Notes under the pieces: model-generated
What the model saw: the letters and a program-made list of their open reading frames with translations, nothing else
What the model was told of the DNA's origin: nothing
The model's database searches: none
Program-made: the position numbers and the translations under genes
Assembly: GCA_037176725.1 (NCBI GenBank)
Contig: JAZBRS010000035.1
Coordinates: 48,990,001-49,054,000 of the forward strand
Length of the DNA: 64,000 bases
From: Posidonia oceanica
Lineage: Eukaryota; Streptophyta; Magnoliopsida; Alismatales; Posidoniaceae
Reading direction: 5' to 3'
In this document: piece after piece, positions 46,401 through 57,720 of the stretch
Position numbering within the stretch: position 1 is the first letter of the stretch
How the letters are laid out: each line of letters starts with the position of its first letter

Positions 46401-47938
46401 GGCGCTGCAGGAGCTCGTTGGAGAAGAAGATTGTAGCGGCGAAGGCGATTTGGTGAGCTAGGGCCCTAAACTAGGTTCTAAAAGCCTAGGAAGCACGAGA
46501 AGACTAAAACTAAGCTAAATGTAGGGTCAGTTACCTGTGCGCACGGTCGGAGTGGTCTGCCAACCTCGGTGGGTTGCAGTGTTGTGGCTGGAGGTTGCGG
46601 CAGCGCTGCGGGCGTCCTCGGCGGCATGTGGTGATCGAGGCGAGTCGCTAGGGGTCATCCGGAGCTCGAGGAGTGGTCAGAAGTTGGTTTGCGCGCTCAG
46701 AGGAGGATTTGAATTTTTTTGCGTACAGTACTGTGAAGTTTGGGTCTCTTCGGTGGTCTGTGGCTTTCCGGGCTAGGGGGCTCCTCCAGTGGCTTCATGG
46801 ATGTTCTGTGACGGTGGAGAGGAGGTTTAATTGGGATGGTGCTTTGTCTGGAGTGAGGTGGGAGTTCTGGGTGTTTCAGGCTGAAGTGGGTGCACAGGTG
46901 TTTGTGGTGAAGTGTGGAGGTTGCTGGGTGTTTGGGGATGAAATGGGAGATGGCCTGAGGTGGTGGTTGTTCAGGGAGTGCCGTGGAGGAGGCTGGGGGT
47001 GGCTGTGGTGTGTGGTTGTTCAGGGAGATGGCAGTGGGGAAGGGGTTGGGTTCTGGTGGCTTCTGGGGGCACTGTGGTGTGGTTTCTGAGGAATTCCGGA
47101 TTGCTCTCGGTTCTGGGTTTGCTGGGTTCTCTCCTAATTCTCCTCCAACTCTCTTCCACCACTTCCTCCCTGGTCTCTGTGGGTGTTAGGGGTGTTTGAA
47201 TTCTGGGCCAGTCATGGTGGTCGTTGCTATTGACAGGGTATGGGGGAAGGCTGGCATGGGTCGTGGCAGTGGCAAGGTGGGTGATGGAGGTCGTGGGTGG
47301 TGGAAGCATGGGTGGTTGTCAGGGAAGTTTGAAAATGGAGGGAAGGGCTGTCGTTTGTGCTGTGTGAGGAGAAGAGAAGAGGAGGAAGAAGAAGGAAAAT
47401 GAGAAGGAAAGGAGGAGGAAGTTGGGTTGGGCCGTGAGGATTGAAAAAAAAGAAGAAAAAAAAGAAACGGAGGATAGGGAGGTTGTTAGGCCGGGCTGTG
47501 AGTGAAAAAGAAAAGAAAAAAGGAAAAGGAAGGAGGGGTGAGTGTTGGCTTGGGCTTGGGCTTGCAGAGAAAAGAAAAAGGAAAGAAAGAAAAGAAAGGA
47601 AGAAAGAAAGAAAGGAAGGGAGAAAAAGAAAGAAGGGAAGGAGGAAAAAGGAAGATGGGCTTGGGCTTAGGTTTGAGATGGGTTCCTAACCTAGGGTTTA
47701 GCTAGGGTTTAATCTGGGTTTAGGGTGGTTTAAGATTGGAGGGTTTAAGTGTGGTTAAAAATATGTGGGTTTGGTGAGAAGTCTAGGGTTTAGGGTTTGG
47801 TTTGAAAATGGGGTTTAGGGTTTAGATTTTGGTAGGTTTTGGGTTTGACCTAGGGTTTAACCTAGGGTTTTGTGAGTGTAAACCTAGGGTTTCTAGGGTT
47901 TTAAATGTGGATTCCCTAGAGTTTTCTAGGGTTTTAGG
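43401..47938 (-). repeat. 5' LTR of the giant element, main part
   Basis: This is homologous over its whole length to 2286 to about 6835. It is interrupted after 47938 by the Tekay-type insertion and resumes at 56996. It carries the same sub-repeats, GC-rich zone, purine tract (47,355-47,665) and CTAGGGTTT block. The two LTRs look about 96-98% alike in the stretches compared by eye, so the insertion is fairly young. Confidence 0.93.
47934..47938. repeat. Target-site duplication TTAGG, left copy
   Basis: TTAGG precedes the Tekay-type LTR at 47939 and is repeated at 56991-56995. Confidence 0.93.
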
Positions 47939-50083
47939 TGTAATATCTTGATTTTCCATAATATAATTCGAGTTAATTATTTTGGAAAATCATTTCCTGT
48001 TGTTGGTGGTGTGTTGGTGTTTGTGTGTCTCTGGTGGTTTTGTTTCTGGCTCCTCGGTGTTGTTTGGTGTGGTCGTGAGAGGTGAGGGCTTGAGTGAAGG
48101 AAGTTAAGGCTTTGATTGTGGTTTGTGGAGAGAAAGGGAGAGAAATGCAATTTTTCTCTTTTTCCCCACGTGCCTTGTTTCTTCCCCTCTTTCTTCTCCC
48201 CTTCTTCTTCTCTCTTCTCGTTTTCTTCTCCACCGGACAGCCGATTGCAACCCTAGGCGATCGCTGGCGGTTGGCGGAGATAGAGGAGGTGTGGCCGGTG
48301 CTAGAGGAGCGCGGAGGCAAGCTGGTGTGAGGTGTGTGGTGCTCGTCGGCCGGAGGAGGGAGGGTGTTGTTCGTCGGCCGACCGGAGTGGAGGTGGTGGT
48401 TCGCCGGTTGGTGCATGTCCTCCCCTTCATTTCTTTTCCTCAATTCATGCCTAATTGCTTAGAATGCATGTGATCTAGCTATGCCATGATTATTGTAGGA
48501 TTTTATTTGGTTTTGAATGGTTTTTGGATTGAATGTGGTTTGAATGGAAATAGGTTTTATTTGACCTCTTGAGCTTTGTGAATTTATATCTTGATGTATG
48601 ATGCATGGATTGGTTTGATTTTTGTGCTCATGTGTAGAGCACTTGTGATGCTTTGATTCTAGTATTTACTCATGATTTATGGGTTTTTGTGGTGAGATCG
48701 GTTGAGGTTCCCATCTTGGGCGATTTGTTTTGGGTTTCGTTTCGATTTTCTGAAATCGTCCAGATCGGTACGACATTTTGGATCGGTATACCGTTTTCTG
48801 TAGAAAATCAGTACGACCCGTCATTTTCAATGTCCCGTTTTGCCGTCAGTTTAGGCCAGAACCTGATTTCGGTCTGTCAAAATCGATCAGTCTGTCGATT
48901 TCTGTGTGGATCGGTTCGACCGGTGGATTTGGTTCTACTAAATTAGAGATTTTCGGTCGACCAGTGGCATTTTCGGTGTGCCATTTTTGGTTTGAACTTG
49001 GACTCGGTACCCAGAACGGTTGACTGGTTGATTTGGTTCTCCCGAACCTGGGATTTTCGGTCGACCGGTGGATTTTTCGGTGTGCCGTTTTTGGGGTAAA
49101 ATGGTTTCTAAAGAGAGAGATTTGGGTTTTGATGTATTTCGTTTTATTGTGATTTGGTATGGTTTTATGGATTATGAGGAATGATTTTGAAAAGATTTCC
49201 AAATGATTTTGGAAAAGAAATGCATGTTTATGAAAAGAGTTTGGAAATGGTTTCCGTGGTTTTGAAGGACCAAGAGACCGAAGCTTCTGACCGGCAACTA
49301 GAGGTGTTTGAATACACTCTATGGTTCGAGAGTCAGGTATCCTAGGGTGAGGTTAGCGGTACAGTAGGCCCCGTTGAAACAGACGGTCTACCCTCTGTGT
49401 CGGTGCTGGCTGGGGCTGGGGTTGGAGTCCCCAGACACTCGGGCACGAAAGGGACGCCTGAGTGCGTAACCCCGTGTTGATATGATGTTGATCATGGAAA
49501 TGATCATGTTATAATTGAGGGCTGAGTTCCCAGGGCGGATTGTTCTCCCACACGGGGTAGTCTTCCACGGCATTGCAGCCAAGAGATGCGTGTGTCATCT
49601 GCAACTGCTTGTGGCTAGTGTCATGGTGTTCGATTAGATTTGGAATCGATGTGTGTGTGAGTGTGGATTTGTAATGTATTTGTGAATGCATATTTTGGTA
49701 GAAAATGTGGATAGCTTTATAAAAGCTTGTAGTTTTCCTTGAAATGAATGTTATGCTTTTAAATAGCATAGATTACTGTAAATTAAGATGTTTATTGCTT
49801 TTGTAAATGTTTCTGCCGCCGTTTGCCATAGTTTTGGGTGGCACGTACTGGGTGACTTAGATGTCACTCACGCGTGTTTTGTGTTTTGGTTTTCAGGTGC
49901 AGGGTTGAGGTACAGTCCAGCCTGATGCTTGATTAGGAGCCACGTAGCCGCACACTGGGGATCTTGGGAATATTTTATAATTTTGTAAAAGTTTTAAATT
50001 TATTCTAAATTGTAATTAATTGCTTATTCTTTTAAATGTCATTTGGGTAGTTGATGCTATTTTGGTCGCACCGGGGCGTGACA
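47939..50083 (+). repeat. Tekay-type 5' LTR (2145 bp)
   Basis: This pairs with 54850-56990. By eye the two differ by a few percent. There are two clear indels: 18 bp or so present only here near 48,880, and about 14 bp present only in the 3' copy near 56,516. TG...CA ends are intact. Confidence 0.95.
49718..49724 (+). promoter_or_regulatory. Candidate TATA box of the Tekay-type LTR
   Basis: TATAAAA occurs in the context GCTTTATAAAAGC, about 360 bp before the end of the LTR, and is conserved at 56625-56631 in the other LTR. The position suits the start of the R region, but no transcript start can be seen from sequence. Confidence 0.5.
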
Positions 50084-50086
50084 AGG

Positions 50087-50098
50087 TGGTATCAGAGC
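50087..50098 (+). other. Primer-binding site, initiator methionine tRNA type
   Basis: TGGTATCAGAGC begins 3 nt after the LTR end at 50083. This is the standard initiator-tRNA-Met primer site of many plant LTR retrotransposons. Confidence 0.93.
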
Positions 50099-50209
50099 TC
50101 TAGGTTCACTAAGTTTACCAGCTTAGTAGTGTCCGGTCTAGTGGCTCTGTAGGACTGTATGTTTTTGCACCTGATCTTTTGTTTCTTGTCTTGTTGTGGC
50201 AATAACTTG

Positions 50210-51320
50210 ATGGCACCTAAGGGCAAAGGTAAGAGAAAGGTTTCTGCATCTAGTTCTGACTTGGAGGATGAAGGTGGTTGGAAGGGAGTTCGGCAAGAGT
50301 TGGGGGAAATGGTGCAGGAACTTGTGCAATCGCTTGGAAAGAGCAGTTCCAGTGAGTCTAAACGTGACCCATGGATTTCCCAGTTCCGTAAGCTTGGTGC
50401 GCCGAACTTCAATGGCAAGGGCAAGCCAGAGGATGCGGAGTCTTGGTTCTCAGAGGTTGAGAAGATTCTAGAGAGTCTGGAGTGCCCGGAGGAGAAGTGG
50501 GTTCGTCTGGCAACCTTCCAGCTCAAGGGTGAAGCCAGCCAGTGGTGGAAGTCTGCGCGCCGTCTTAAGTTTCCGGATACAGATCTGCTAGCTGTTCCCT
50601 GGGAGGAGTTCCGGGAGGGGTTCTATGAGCGGTATTTCCCCGAGTATGAGCGAGATCGCTTGGATAGGGACTTCCGGAATTTGAAGCAGGGGAGCATGTC
50701 TGTGGCGGAGTACGAGGTAGCTTTCACTCGGTTGGAGTAGTTTGCTCGGGTGTTCGACACGGAAAGACGCCGAGCTAAGAAGTTTGTGGAATGGTTGGTG
50801 CCACCCTTTCGGTCAAGGGTTTTGGGTTTCAGATGCCCGACCTTGGCTGATGCTGTGGAGCTTGCGGCCAGGTATGAAGATGAGCGCAAGCTGTTTCTGG
50901 AAGAACACCCCAAAGGGAAGGGGAAGTCGTCCTCTCAGCGGCCTTCTATTTCTGGAGGTCTGAGCTCTGGTAGTTCTGGGAGCTCAGGGAAGAAGAGGAA
51001 GGAGCGTTCAGGTTCTGTAGCTGAGGAAGGACGCAGTTCTTTTGGAAGAGCGAGTTCTGGATACAGCCAGACAGGCTCGAGTGGAGGTCCAAGAACTTGT
51101 TTCAAGTGTGGGAAGCCAGGACACATTGCTAAGTATTGTGCCAGTAAATCGCAGAACCCAGGCCCTGTGAGATGTTATAATTGCAGGAAGACTGGGCATA
51201 TTCAGCGGAGCTGTCCTGAGCCTCCAAAGCCTGCTGGGGATGCATCTCGTCAGCCGACTAGGGGACGAGTGTTTTCCATAGCTGCTCTTGATGCTGGACC
51301 CCCGGGAGATGTTGTTGAGG
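50210..51320 (+). pseudogene. gag: Tekay-type gag region
   Basis: The likely start is the ATG at 50210 (MAPKGKGKRK); an upstream in-frame ATG at 50159 gives an unusual hydrophobic lead. A Ty3-type capsid domain spans about 50,399-50,737 (APNFNGKGKPEDAESW, then WWKSARR and EEFREGFYERYFP). It is followed by a Ser/Gly-rich basic linker and two CCHC zinc knuckles at 51098-51139 (CFKCGKPGHIAKYC) and 51173-51214 (CYNCRKTGHIQRSC). Gag would form the particle and package the RNA. An in-frame TAG at 50738-50740, just after the capsid core, breaks the frame. The rest stays open in the same phase to a putative splice donor at 51321. Confidence 0.9.
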
Positions 51321-51428
51321 GTAAGGAGCGAGAGTGATTTGTATTGTGGACCTCTGTGTTGTAATATGTATCCAGTACTTTTCCCTATTAATGGATGTGT
51401 GGTTTGTTGTTGTGTTGTGCTTTACTAG
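51321..51428 (+). other. Putative 108-bp intron between gag and protease
   Basis: The frame runs cleanly to GAGG|GTAAGG at 51320/51321, then hits TGA at 51335 and further stops. It becomes open again right after TTTACTAG at 51428. Removing 51321-51428 keeps the phase and joins GVVEG-like residues (DVVEG) to FLVVGNMARVLFDSG. The interval is T-rich before the acceptor and of normal length for a plant intron. It could instead be a small insertion or decay. Transcript reads across the junction would decide. Confidence 0.5.
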
Positions 51429-54400
51429 GTTCTTTTCTTGTGGTTGGTAATATGGCCAGAGTTTTGTTTGACTCAGGGAGTTCTTACTCGTTTATATCTG
51501 AGTCATTTGCAGCTGAGCTTGGCCTAAGACCGGCAAGATTAGCATTTCATCTTGACGTGGTGACTCCTTTAGGGGAGCACAGCCTGGTATGGAAGTTTTT
51601 GAGGTCCATTGGTGTGAAGTTGGGAGAGATGGACTTTGAGGCCAGTCTGATAGTTATGGACATGCAGGAGTATGATGTCATACTGGGGATGGACTGGCTG
51701 GCGCAGTATTCAGCTGTAATTGACTGTGCCAAGAAGACTGTCGTGGCAGATTGTCCTGGTCAGGGATGGTGTTTGGTCCAAGGGGTTAGACCTGGAGGGC
51801 CAAAGAAGATCATTTCAGCAATAAAGGCCTACCGCCATTTAGCAAGGGGCAGTGTGGGCTACCTGGCCAGTGTGACTGTGTCCTCTTCATCAGCTGTGAG
51901 GATACAGGACATACCAGTGGTTAGTAGGTATCCAGATGTGTTTCCGGAGGACCTACCTGGTATGTCGCCACATAGGGAGTTGGAGTTTCAGATAGATTTA
52001 GTGTTTGGTTCTGGTGCTATTTTGAAGGCCCCATATTGAATGGCGCCTGCCGAATTGAGGGAGCTCAGTTGTCAGTTGCAAGAACTGCTAGATAGAGGGT
52101 TCATCCGGCCCAGTGTTTCTCTGTGGGGTGCGCCGGTTTTGTTCGTCAAGAAGAAGGATGGTACTCTCAGATTGTGCATTGATTATAGAATGCTGAATTA
52201 GATTACCATCAAGAGCAAGTACCCTTTGCCTAGGATTGATGACCTGTTTGACCAGTTGCAGGGAGCGTCTGTCTTTTCTAAGATAGACTTGAGGTCAGGT
52301 TATCACCAGCTCCTAATTCGGGAGTCCGATGTTCAAAAGACAGCTTTTCGAACTCGGTATGGCCACTATGAGTTTAGGGTCATGCCATTTGGATTGACCA
52401 ATGCACCAGCAGCTTTCATGGACCTGATGAATAGGGTGTTCAGGCCCTATCTGGATTAGTTTGTGGTTGTTTTTGTGGATGACGTGCTATTATACTCTCC
52501 TGATGTAGAGACTCACCGGATGCATTTGAAGGCAGTTTTGGAGACTTTGAGGTAGAATCAGCTCTTTGCAAAGTTCTCCAAGTGTGAGTTCTGGCTTGAG
52601 GAGGTTGCTTTTCTTGGTCACGTCATCTCTGGTGCTGGAATCAAGGTTGATCCGGCCAAGGTTGAGGCTGTGAGCAGTTGGGTCAGGCCGAAGACCGTCT
52701 CTGAGATCAGAAGTTTTCTGGGTTTGGCTGGATATTATCGGAGGTTTATTCAAGATTTCTCCAAGATTACTGAACCTCTGACCAGATTGACCCAGAAGGA
52801 AGTCTCTTTTGTGTGGGATTGGCGGTGTGAAGAGAGCTTCCTTGAGTTGAAGACTCGCCTGGTCTCATCTTCGGTCTTAACTTTGCCCTCAGAGAGTGGT
52901 GGTTTCTCGGTCTACAGTGATGCCTGTGGATCTGGGTTGGGGTGTGTTCTGATGCAGCATGGTAGAGTTGTGGCTTATGCATCTCGACAACTCAAAGACC
53001 ATGAGAAGAATTACCCCACTCATGATTTGGAGCTTGCTGCTGTGGTTTTTGCCTTGAAGATTTGGAGGCACTACCTCTATGGCGAACAGTTTGAGATCTT
53101 CACAGATCACAAGAGCCTGAAATACATTTTCACTCAGAAGGATTTGAACCTGAGACAGAGGAGGTGGGTGGAGTATCTGAAGGATTATGATTTCAGTCTA
53201 TCCTACCACCCAGGGAAGGCTAATGTGGTTGCTGATGCTTTGAGTAGGCGTACCTACTCGGTGGCCAACCTGATAATTAAAGAATGGCATCTTCTTGAGG
53301 GGTTGGTCGAGTGCAAGCCACAGAGGTAGTCTCGGGATTCAGGCAGAGTGTGTTTGGCTAACTTGTCAGTTCGCCCAAGGTTGGTGGAAGCAGTGGTAGC
53401 GACTCAGCAGTTTGATCCTTTTGTACCTGGAATCTAGAAGAAGATGGAGGCAGGAGAGGCACCCCATTTCTCTGTTGCGGTAGATGATGGGCTTAGGTTT
53501 GACTTGCGTCTGTATGTACCTCAAGTGGAGGAGGTGAAGCAGAGCTTGTTGAGCGAGGCTCACCGATCCAGGTATTCCATTCATCCTGGGAGCACCAAGA
53601 TGTATAAGGATCTGAAGAGGAATTTTTGGTGGCCTGGAATGAAGAAGGAGATAGCTGAGCATGTGGCTAAGTGTACAACCTGCCAGATGGTGAAGATTGA
53701 GCATCAGAAGCCTGGAGGATTGCTGCAACCTTTGGATATTCTGGTATGGAAATGGGAGCAGGTGTCTATGGATTTTGTGACTGGATTGCCCAGGAGCAGG
53801 AGAAAGAATGATTCTGTATGGGTAATCGTTGATAGGCTCACGAAATCGGCACATTTCCTACCTATGAGAGTGAATCTTCCTTTGCAGCAATTGGCAGAGT
53901 TGTTTGTGTCTGAGATTGTCCGGTTGCATGGAGTGCCAGTCTCATTGTGTCTGACAGAGATGCCCGTTTCACTTTGAGGTTCTGGAAAGCATTGCAGGAG
54001 GCTTTTGATACTATGTTGAATTACAGTACAGCTTTCCACCCTCAGACGGATGGTCAGACGGAGAGGACTATTTAGACTTTGGAAGACATGTTGTGGGCCT
54101 GCGCTCTGGATTTTGGGGGTTGCTGGGAAGAGCACTTGCTACTGGTGGAGTTTGCCTACAATAACAGTTTTCACTCCAGTATTGGGATGGCTCCGTTTGA
54201 GGCACTGTATGGGAGGCCATGCCAGACACCCACCTGTTCGAGCGATGTAGGGGAGCACCAGCTTGTTGGACCAGAGATTGTGCAGCAATACCAAGAGAAA
54301 GTGGAATTGATCAAGAAGAGGTTGTTGACTGCACAGAGCAGGCAGAAGAGCTATGCAGATAGGAGGCGAAGGCCTTTGGAATTTGAGGAAGGAGACTTCG

Positions 54401-54807
54401 TTTTCCTGAATGTGTCACCAACTAAAGGGGTTGCAAGGTTTGGGAAGCGAGGCAAGCTGAGCCCTCGGTTTATTGGCCCCTTTGAGATTGTTAGAAGAGT
54501 TGGTGAGGTAGCTTACAAGTTGGTTTTGCCACCAGAGCTCTCGGGAGTGCATAGCGTCTTCCATGTGTCGATGCTGAGGAAGTGTGTTGCTGATGTTTCC
54601 CAGATCTTACCAGTACAGCCAGAAGGACTGCAGCAGAACTTGTCCGTGGAAGAGAACGCTATTCAAATTCTAGATCGTAAGGAGAAGGTTCTCTGGAACA
54701 AGGTTATTCCTTTGGTACTGGTTCAGTGGCAGCACCATGGTGTGGAGGAAGCCACTTGGGAGCGGGAAGCAGATATGTATTCTAGACACCCTTATTTGTT
54801 CCATTAG
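51429..54807 (+). pseudogene. pol: Tekay-type pol: protease, RT, RNase H, integrase, chromodomain
   Basis: The protease active site DSG is at 51470-51478. Reverse transcriptase spans about 52,040-52,760, with the FVDD motif at 52475-52483. In RNase H the first Asp (YSDACG) is at 52919-52921, with TDHKSL later. Integrase has a zinc-binding N-terminus (about 53,560-53,690) and the catalytic Asp 53771-53773, Asp 53953-53955 and Glu 54061-54063. The last two are spaced D-x35-E. The chromodomain is at 54652-54804 (ILDRKEKVLWNK, VQWQHHGVEEATWE). Breaks: TGA 52037; TAG 52199, 52457, 52553, 53327, 53435 and 54073; and a 1-base loss near 53944 inside integrase. All eight substitutions sit where C-to-T change explains them. 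The catalytic residues themselves are present, so decay looks recent. Confidence 0.93.
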
Positions 54808-54835
54808 CTGTGAATTTCGAGGACGAAATTTCTTT

Positions 54836-54849
54836 TAAGGGTATTAGGA
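54836..54849 (+). other. Polypurine tract of the Tekay-type element (degenerate)
   Basis: AAGGGTATTAGGA directly precedes the 3' LTR and follows a GAGGACGAAATTTC phrase typical of Del/Tekay elements. The purine run is interrupted by TATT, so it may no longer work well. Confidence 0.65.
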
Positions 54850-56990
54850 TGTAATATCCTGATTTTCCATATTATAATTCGAGTTAATTATTTCAGAAAA
54901 TCATTTCCTGTTGTTGGTGGTGTGTTGGTATTTGTGTGTCTCTGGTGGTTTTGTTTCTGGCTCCTCGGTGTTGTTTGGTGTGGTCGTGAGAGGTGAGGGC
55001 TTGAGTGAAGGAAGTTAGGGGTTTGATTGTGGTTTGTGGAGAGAAAGGGAGAGAAATGCAATTTTTCTCTTTTTCCCCACGTGCCTTGTTTCTTCCCCTC
55101 TTTCTTCTCCCCTTCTTCTTCTCTCTTCTCGTTTTCTTCTCCACTGGACAGCCGATTGCAACCCTAGGCGATCGTTGGTGATTGGTGGAGATAGAGGAGG
55201 TGCGGCCGGTGCTGGAGGAGCGCGGAGGCAAGCTGGTGTGAGGTGTGTGGCGCTCGTCGGCCGGAGGAGGGAGGGTGTTGTTCGTCGGCCGACCGGAGTG
55301 GAGGTGGTGGTTCGCCGGTTTGTGCATGTCCTCCCCTTCATTTATTTTCCTCAATTCATGCCTAATTGCTTAGAATGCATGTGATCTAGCTATGCCATGA
55401 TTATTGTAGGATTTTATTTGGTTTTGAATGGTTTTTGGATTGAATGTGGTTTGAATGGAAATAGGTTTTATTTGACCTCTTGAGCTTTGCGAATTTATAT
55501 CTTGATGTATGATGTATGGATTAGTTTGATTTTTGTGCTCATGTGTAGAGCACTCGTGATGCTTTGATTCTAGTATTTACTCGTGATTTATGGGTTTTTG
55601 TGGTGAGATCGGTTGAGGTTCCCATTTTGGGCAATTTGTTTTGGGTTTCGTTTTGGTTTTCTGAAATCGCCCAGATCGGTACGACCTTTTGGATCAGTTT
55701 GCCATTTTCTGTAGAAAATCGGTACGACCTGCCATTTTTGGTGTCCCGTTTTGCCGTCAGTTTAGGCCAGAACCTGATTTCAGTCTGCCAATTTCTGCGT
55801 GGATCGGTTCGACCAGTGGATTTGGTTCTACCGAATTAGGGATTTTCGGTCGACCGGTGGCATTTTCGGTGTGCCGTTTTTGGTCTAAACCTGGACTCGG
55901 TACCCAGAACGGTTGACCGGTTGATTTAGTTCTCCTGAACCAGGGATTTTCAGTCGACCAGTGGATTTTTCAGTGTGCCGTTTTTGGGGTAAAATGGTTT
56001 CTAAAGAGAGAGATTTGGGTTTTGATGTATTTCGTTTTATTGTGATTTGGTATGGTTTTATGGATTATGAGGAATGATTTTGAAAAGATTTCCAAATGAT
56101 TTTGGAAAAGAAATGCATGTTTATGAAAAGAGTTTGGAAATGATTTCCGTGGTTTTGAAGGACCAAGAGACCGAAGCTTCTGACCGGTAACTAGGGGTGT
56201 TTGAATACACTCTATGGTTCGAGAGTCAGGTAGCCTAGGGTGAGGTTAGCGGTATAGTAGGTTCCGTTGAAACAGACAGTCCACCCTTTGTGCCGGTGCT
56301 GGCTGGGGCTGGGGTTGGAGTCCCCAGACACTCGGGCACGAAAGGGACGCTTGAGTGCGTAACCCCATGTTGATATGATGTTGATTATGGAAATGATCAT
56401 GCTATAATTGAGGACTGAGTTTCTAGGGCGGATTGTTCTCCCACACGGGGTAGTCTTCCACGGCATTGCAGCCAAGAGATGCGTGTGTCATCTACAACTG
56501 CTTGTGGCTAGTGTCGTTCACCTGTAGCCAGGGTGTTCGATTAGATTTGGAATTGATGTGTGTGTGAGTGTGGATTTGTGATGTATTTGCTAATGCATAT
56601 TTTGGTAGAAAATGTGGATAGCTTTATAAAAGCATGTAGTTTTCCTTGAAATGAATGTTATGCTTTTAAATAGCATAGATTACTATAAATTATGATGTTT
56701 ATTGCTTTTGTAAATGTTTCTGCTGCCGTTTGCCGTGGTTTTGGGTGGCACGTACTGGGTGACTTAGATGTCACTCACGCGTGTTTTGTGTTTTGGTTTT
56801 CAGGTGCAGGGTCGAGGTACAGTCCAGCCTGGTGCTTGATTAGGAGCCATGTAGCCGCACACTGGGGATCTTGGGAATATTTCATAGTTTTGTAAAAGTT
56901 TTAAATTTATTCTCAAATGTAATTAATTGTTTATTCTTTTAAATGTCATTTGGGTAGTTGATGCTATTTTGGTCGCGCTAGGGCGTGACA
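54850..56990 (+). repeat. Tekay-type 3' LTR (2141 bp)
   Basis: Same ends and content as 47939-50083. It carries the TATA-like motif at 56625-56631. Confidence 0.95.
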
Positions 56991-57194
56991 TTAGGTTTAG
57001 GTTTTTACCTTAGGTTTCTAGGGTTTGACCTAGGGTTTAACCTAGGGCTTTGTGAGTGTAAACCTAGGGTTTCTAGGGTTTTGGTTTCTAGTTTTCTAGG
57101 TTTTTAATTTTTTGGTTTTTTTTGTGTGGGGGTTTTCTAAGTCATCCACCAGAGAGAGAGCCACTAAATAGGGGTCAAAAGTGGGGTGTCAACA
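56991..57194 (-). repeat. 5' LTR of the giant element, remainder after the Tekay insertion
   Basis: It begins with the second TTAGG (56991-56995). It then continues the homology with about 6836-7032 of the left LTR, ending GTGTCAACA at 57194, directly before GTATC. Confidence 0.93.
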
Positions 57195-57199
57195 GTATC
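57195..57199. repeat. Target-site duplication GTATC, right copy
   Basis: This is the match to 2281-2285; it closes the giant element. Confidence 0.93.
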
Positions 57200-57720
57200 A
57201 CACGGCTTGGGTGCGTTTTCTCAACAAAGACATTGCTTATGCAATAATCTTTAGAGCATCTACGGATGACTCGCAATCGACGTCTACTGGGCTCCGATTT
57301 TCCATCTCTTTAGCTGAGGCCAAGACTAATTCCCTCCACTTAGTTCTCAAGCATGTTGATTAAGGGATTACTTTATCTCTTATACAAGTATAACTTAGTC
57401 AATCTCTCTAGGAATTGGGAAAGGTTCGCCTGTGATTACTAACATCTTTTGTTAAGTGTGCAGGTATACATCTCAACATAAAGAATGAGCTCACGCCTAA
57501 GGGGCTCATATAGTGTGCAAAGGCACACCCACTTTGACAAGAAGGCAAACCCTGGTTTGGCAAATGAAGGGTTCACTCCCTCACCTAGTTCTTTAATCAT
57601 AGAACTCCTTTATTTGCCAAATCAAGCTATGGGACGACAGTCCTTTCCTGAGAGTACTGGTCGCACTCGAGGATGGAAAACACTTGACCACAACAAATTC
57701 CATTCATTCGTTTTACATAT
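57200..57720. other. Unassigned spacer between two elements
   Basis: About 520 bp of unique-looking sequence lies between the giant element and the next LTR. Two short frames (57181-57363 and 57485-57739, plus) cross element boundaries and show no domain I recognise. It was contiguous with 1-2280 before the giant element inserted. Confidence 0.5.

Larger units (their letters stand above)
47939..56990 (+). mobile_element. Nested Tekay (Del)-type chromovirus, Ty3/gypsy, 9052 bp
   Basis: The LTRs at 47939-50083 and 54850-56990 both start TGTAATATC and end GCGTGACA, flanked by TTAGG. An initiator-Met primer-binding site (TGGTATCAGAGC) follows the 5' LTR. The interior encodes gag with two CCHC knuckles, then protease, reverse transcriptase, RNase H, integrase and a C-terminal chromodomain. 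The order and the FEDGDK-free, chromodomain-ending integrase fit the Tekay/Del clade of plant chromoviruses. The coding region is disabled by seven TAG, one TGA and one frameshift. It is inserted in the telomere-like block of the giant element's 5' LTR and is therefore younger than it. Confidence 0.96.
2286..57194 (-). mobile_element. Giant non-autonomous Tat/Ogre-like LTR retrotransposon
   Basis: Two long LTRs that are nearly identical by eye begin at 2286 and 43401 (both TGTGACC) and end at 7032 and 57194 (both GTGTCAACA), flanked by an exact GTATC duplication. Orientation is minus: in that sense the LTR begins TGTTGACACC, a primer-binding site lies 6 nt inside the right LTR (43377-43394), and a polypurine tract abuts the left LTR (7033-7048). 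The total span is 54,909 bp. Subtracting the nested Tekay element and the solo LTR leaves about 40.7 kb: two LTRs of about 4.74 kb and about 31.2 kb of interior. The interior holds a leader, a Gag-like frame with a triplicated C-terminal domain, and a 61-bp array of about 24.9 kb. There is no protease, reverse transcriptase or integrase, so movement would have required proteins from a related autonomous element. The family is inferred from the Gag domain, primer site and polypurine tract. Confidence 0.92.
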
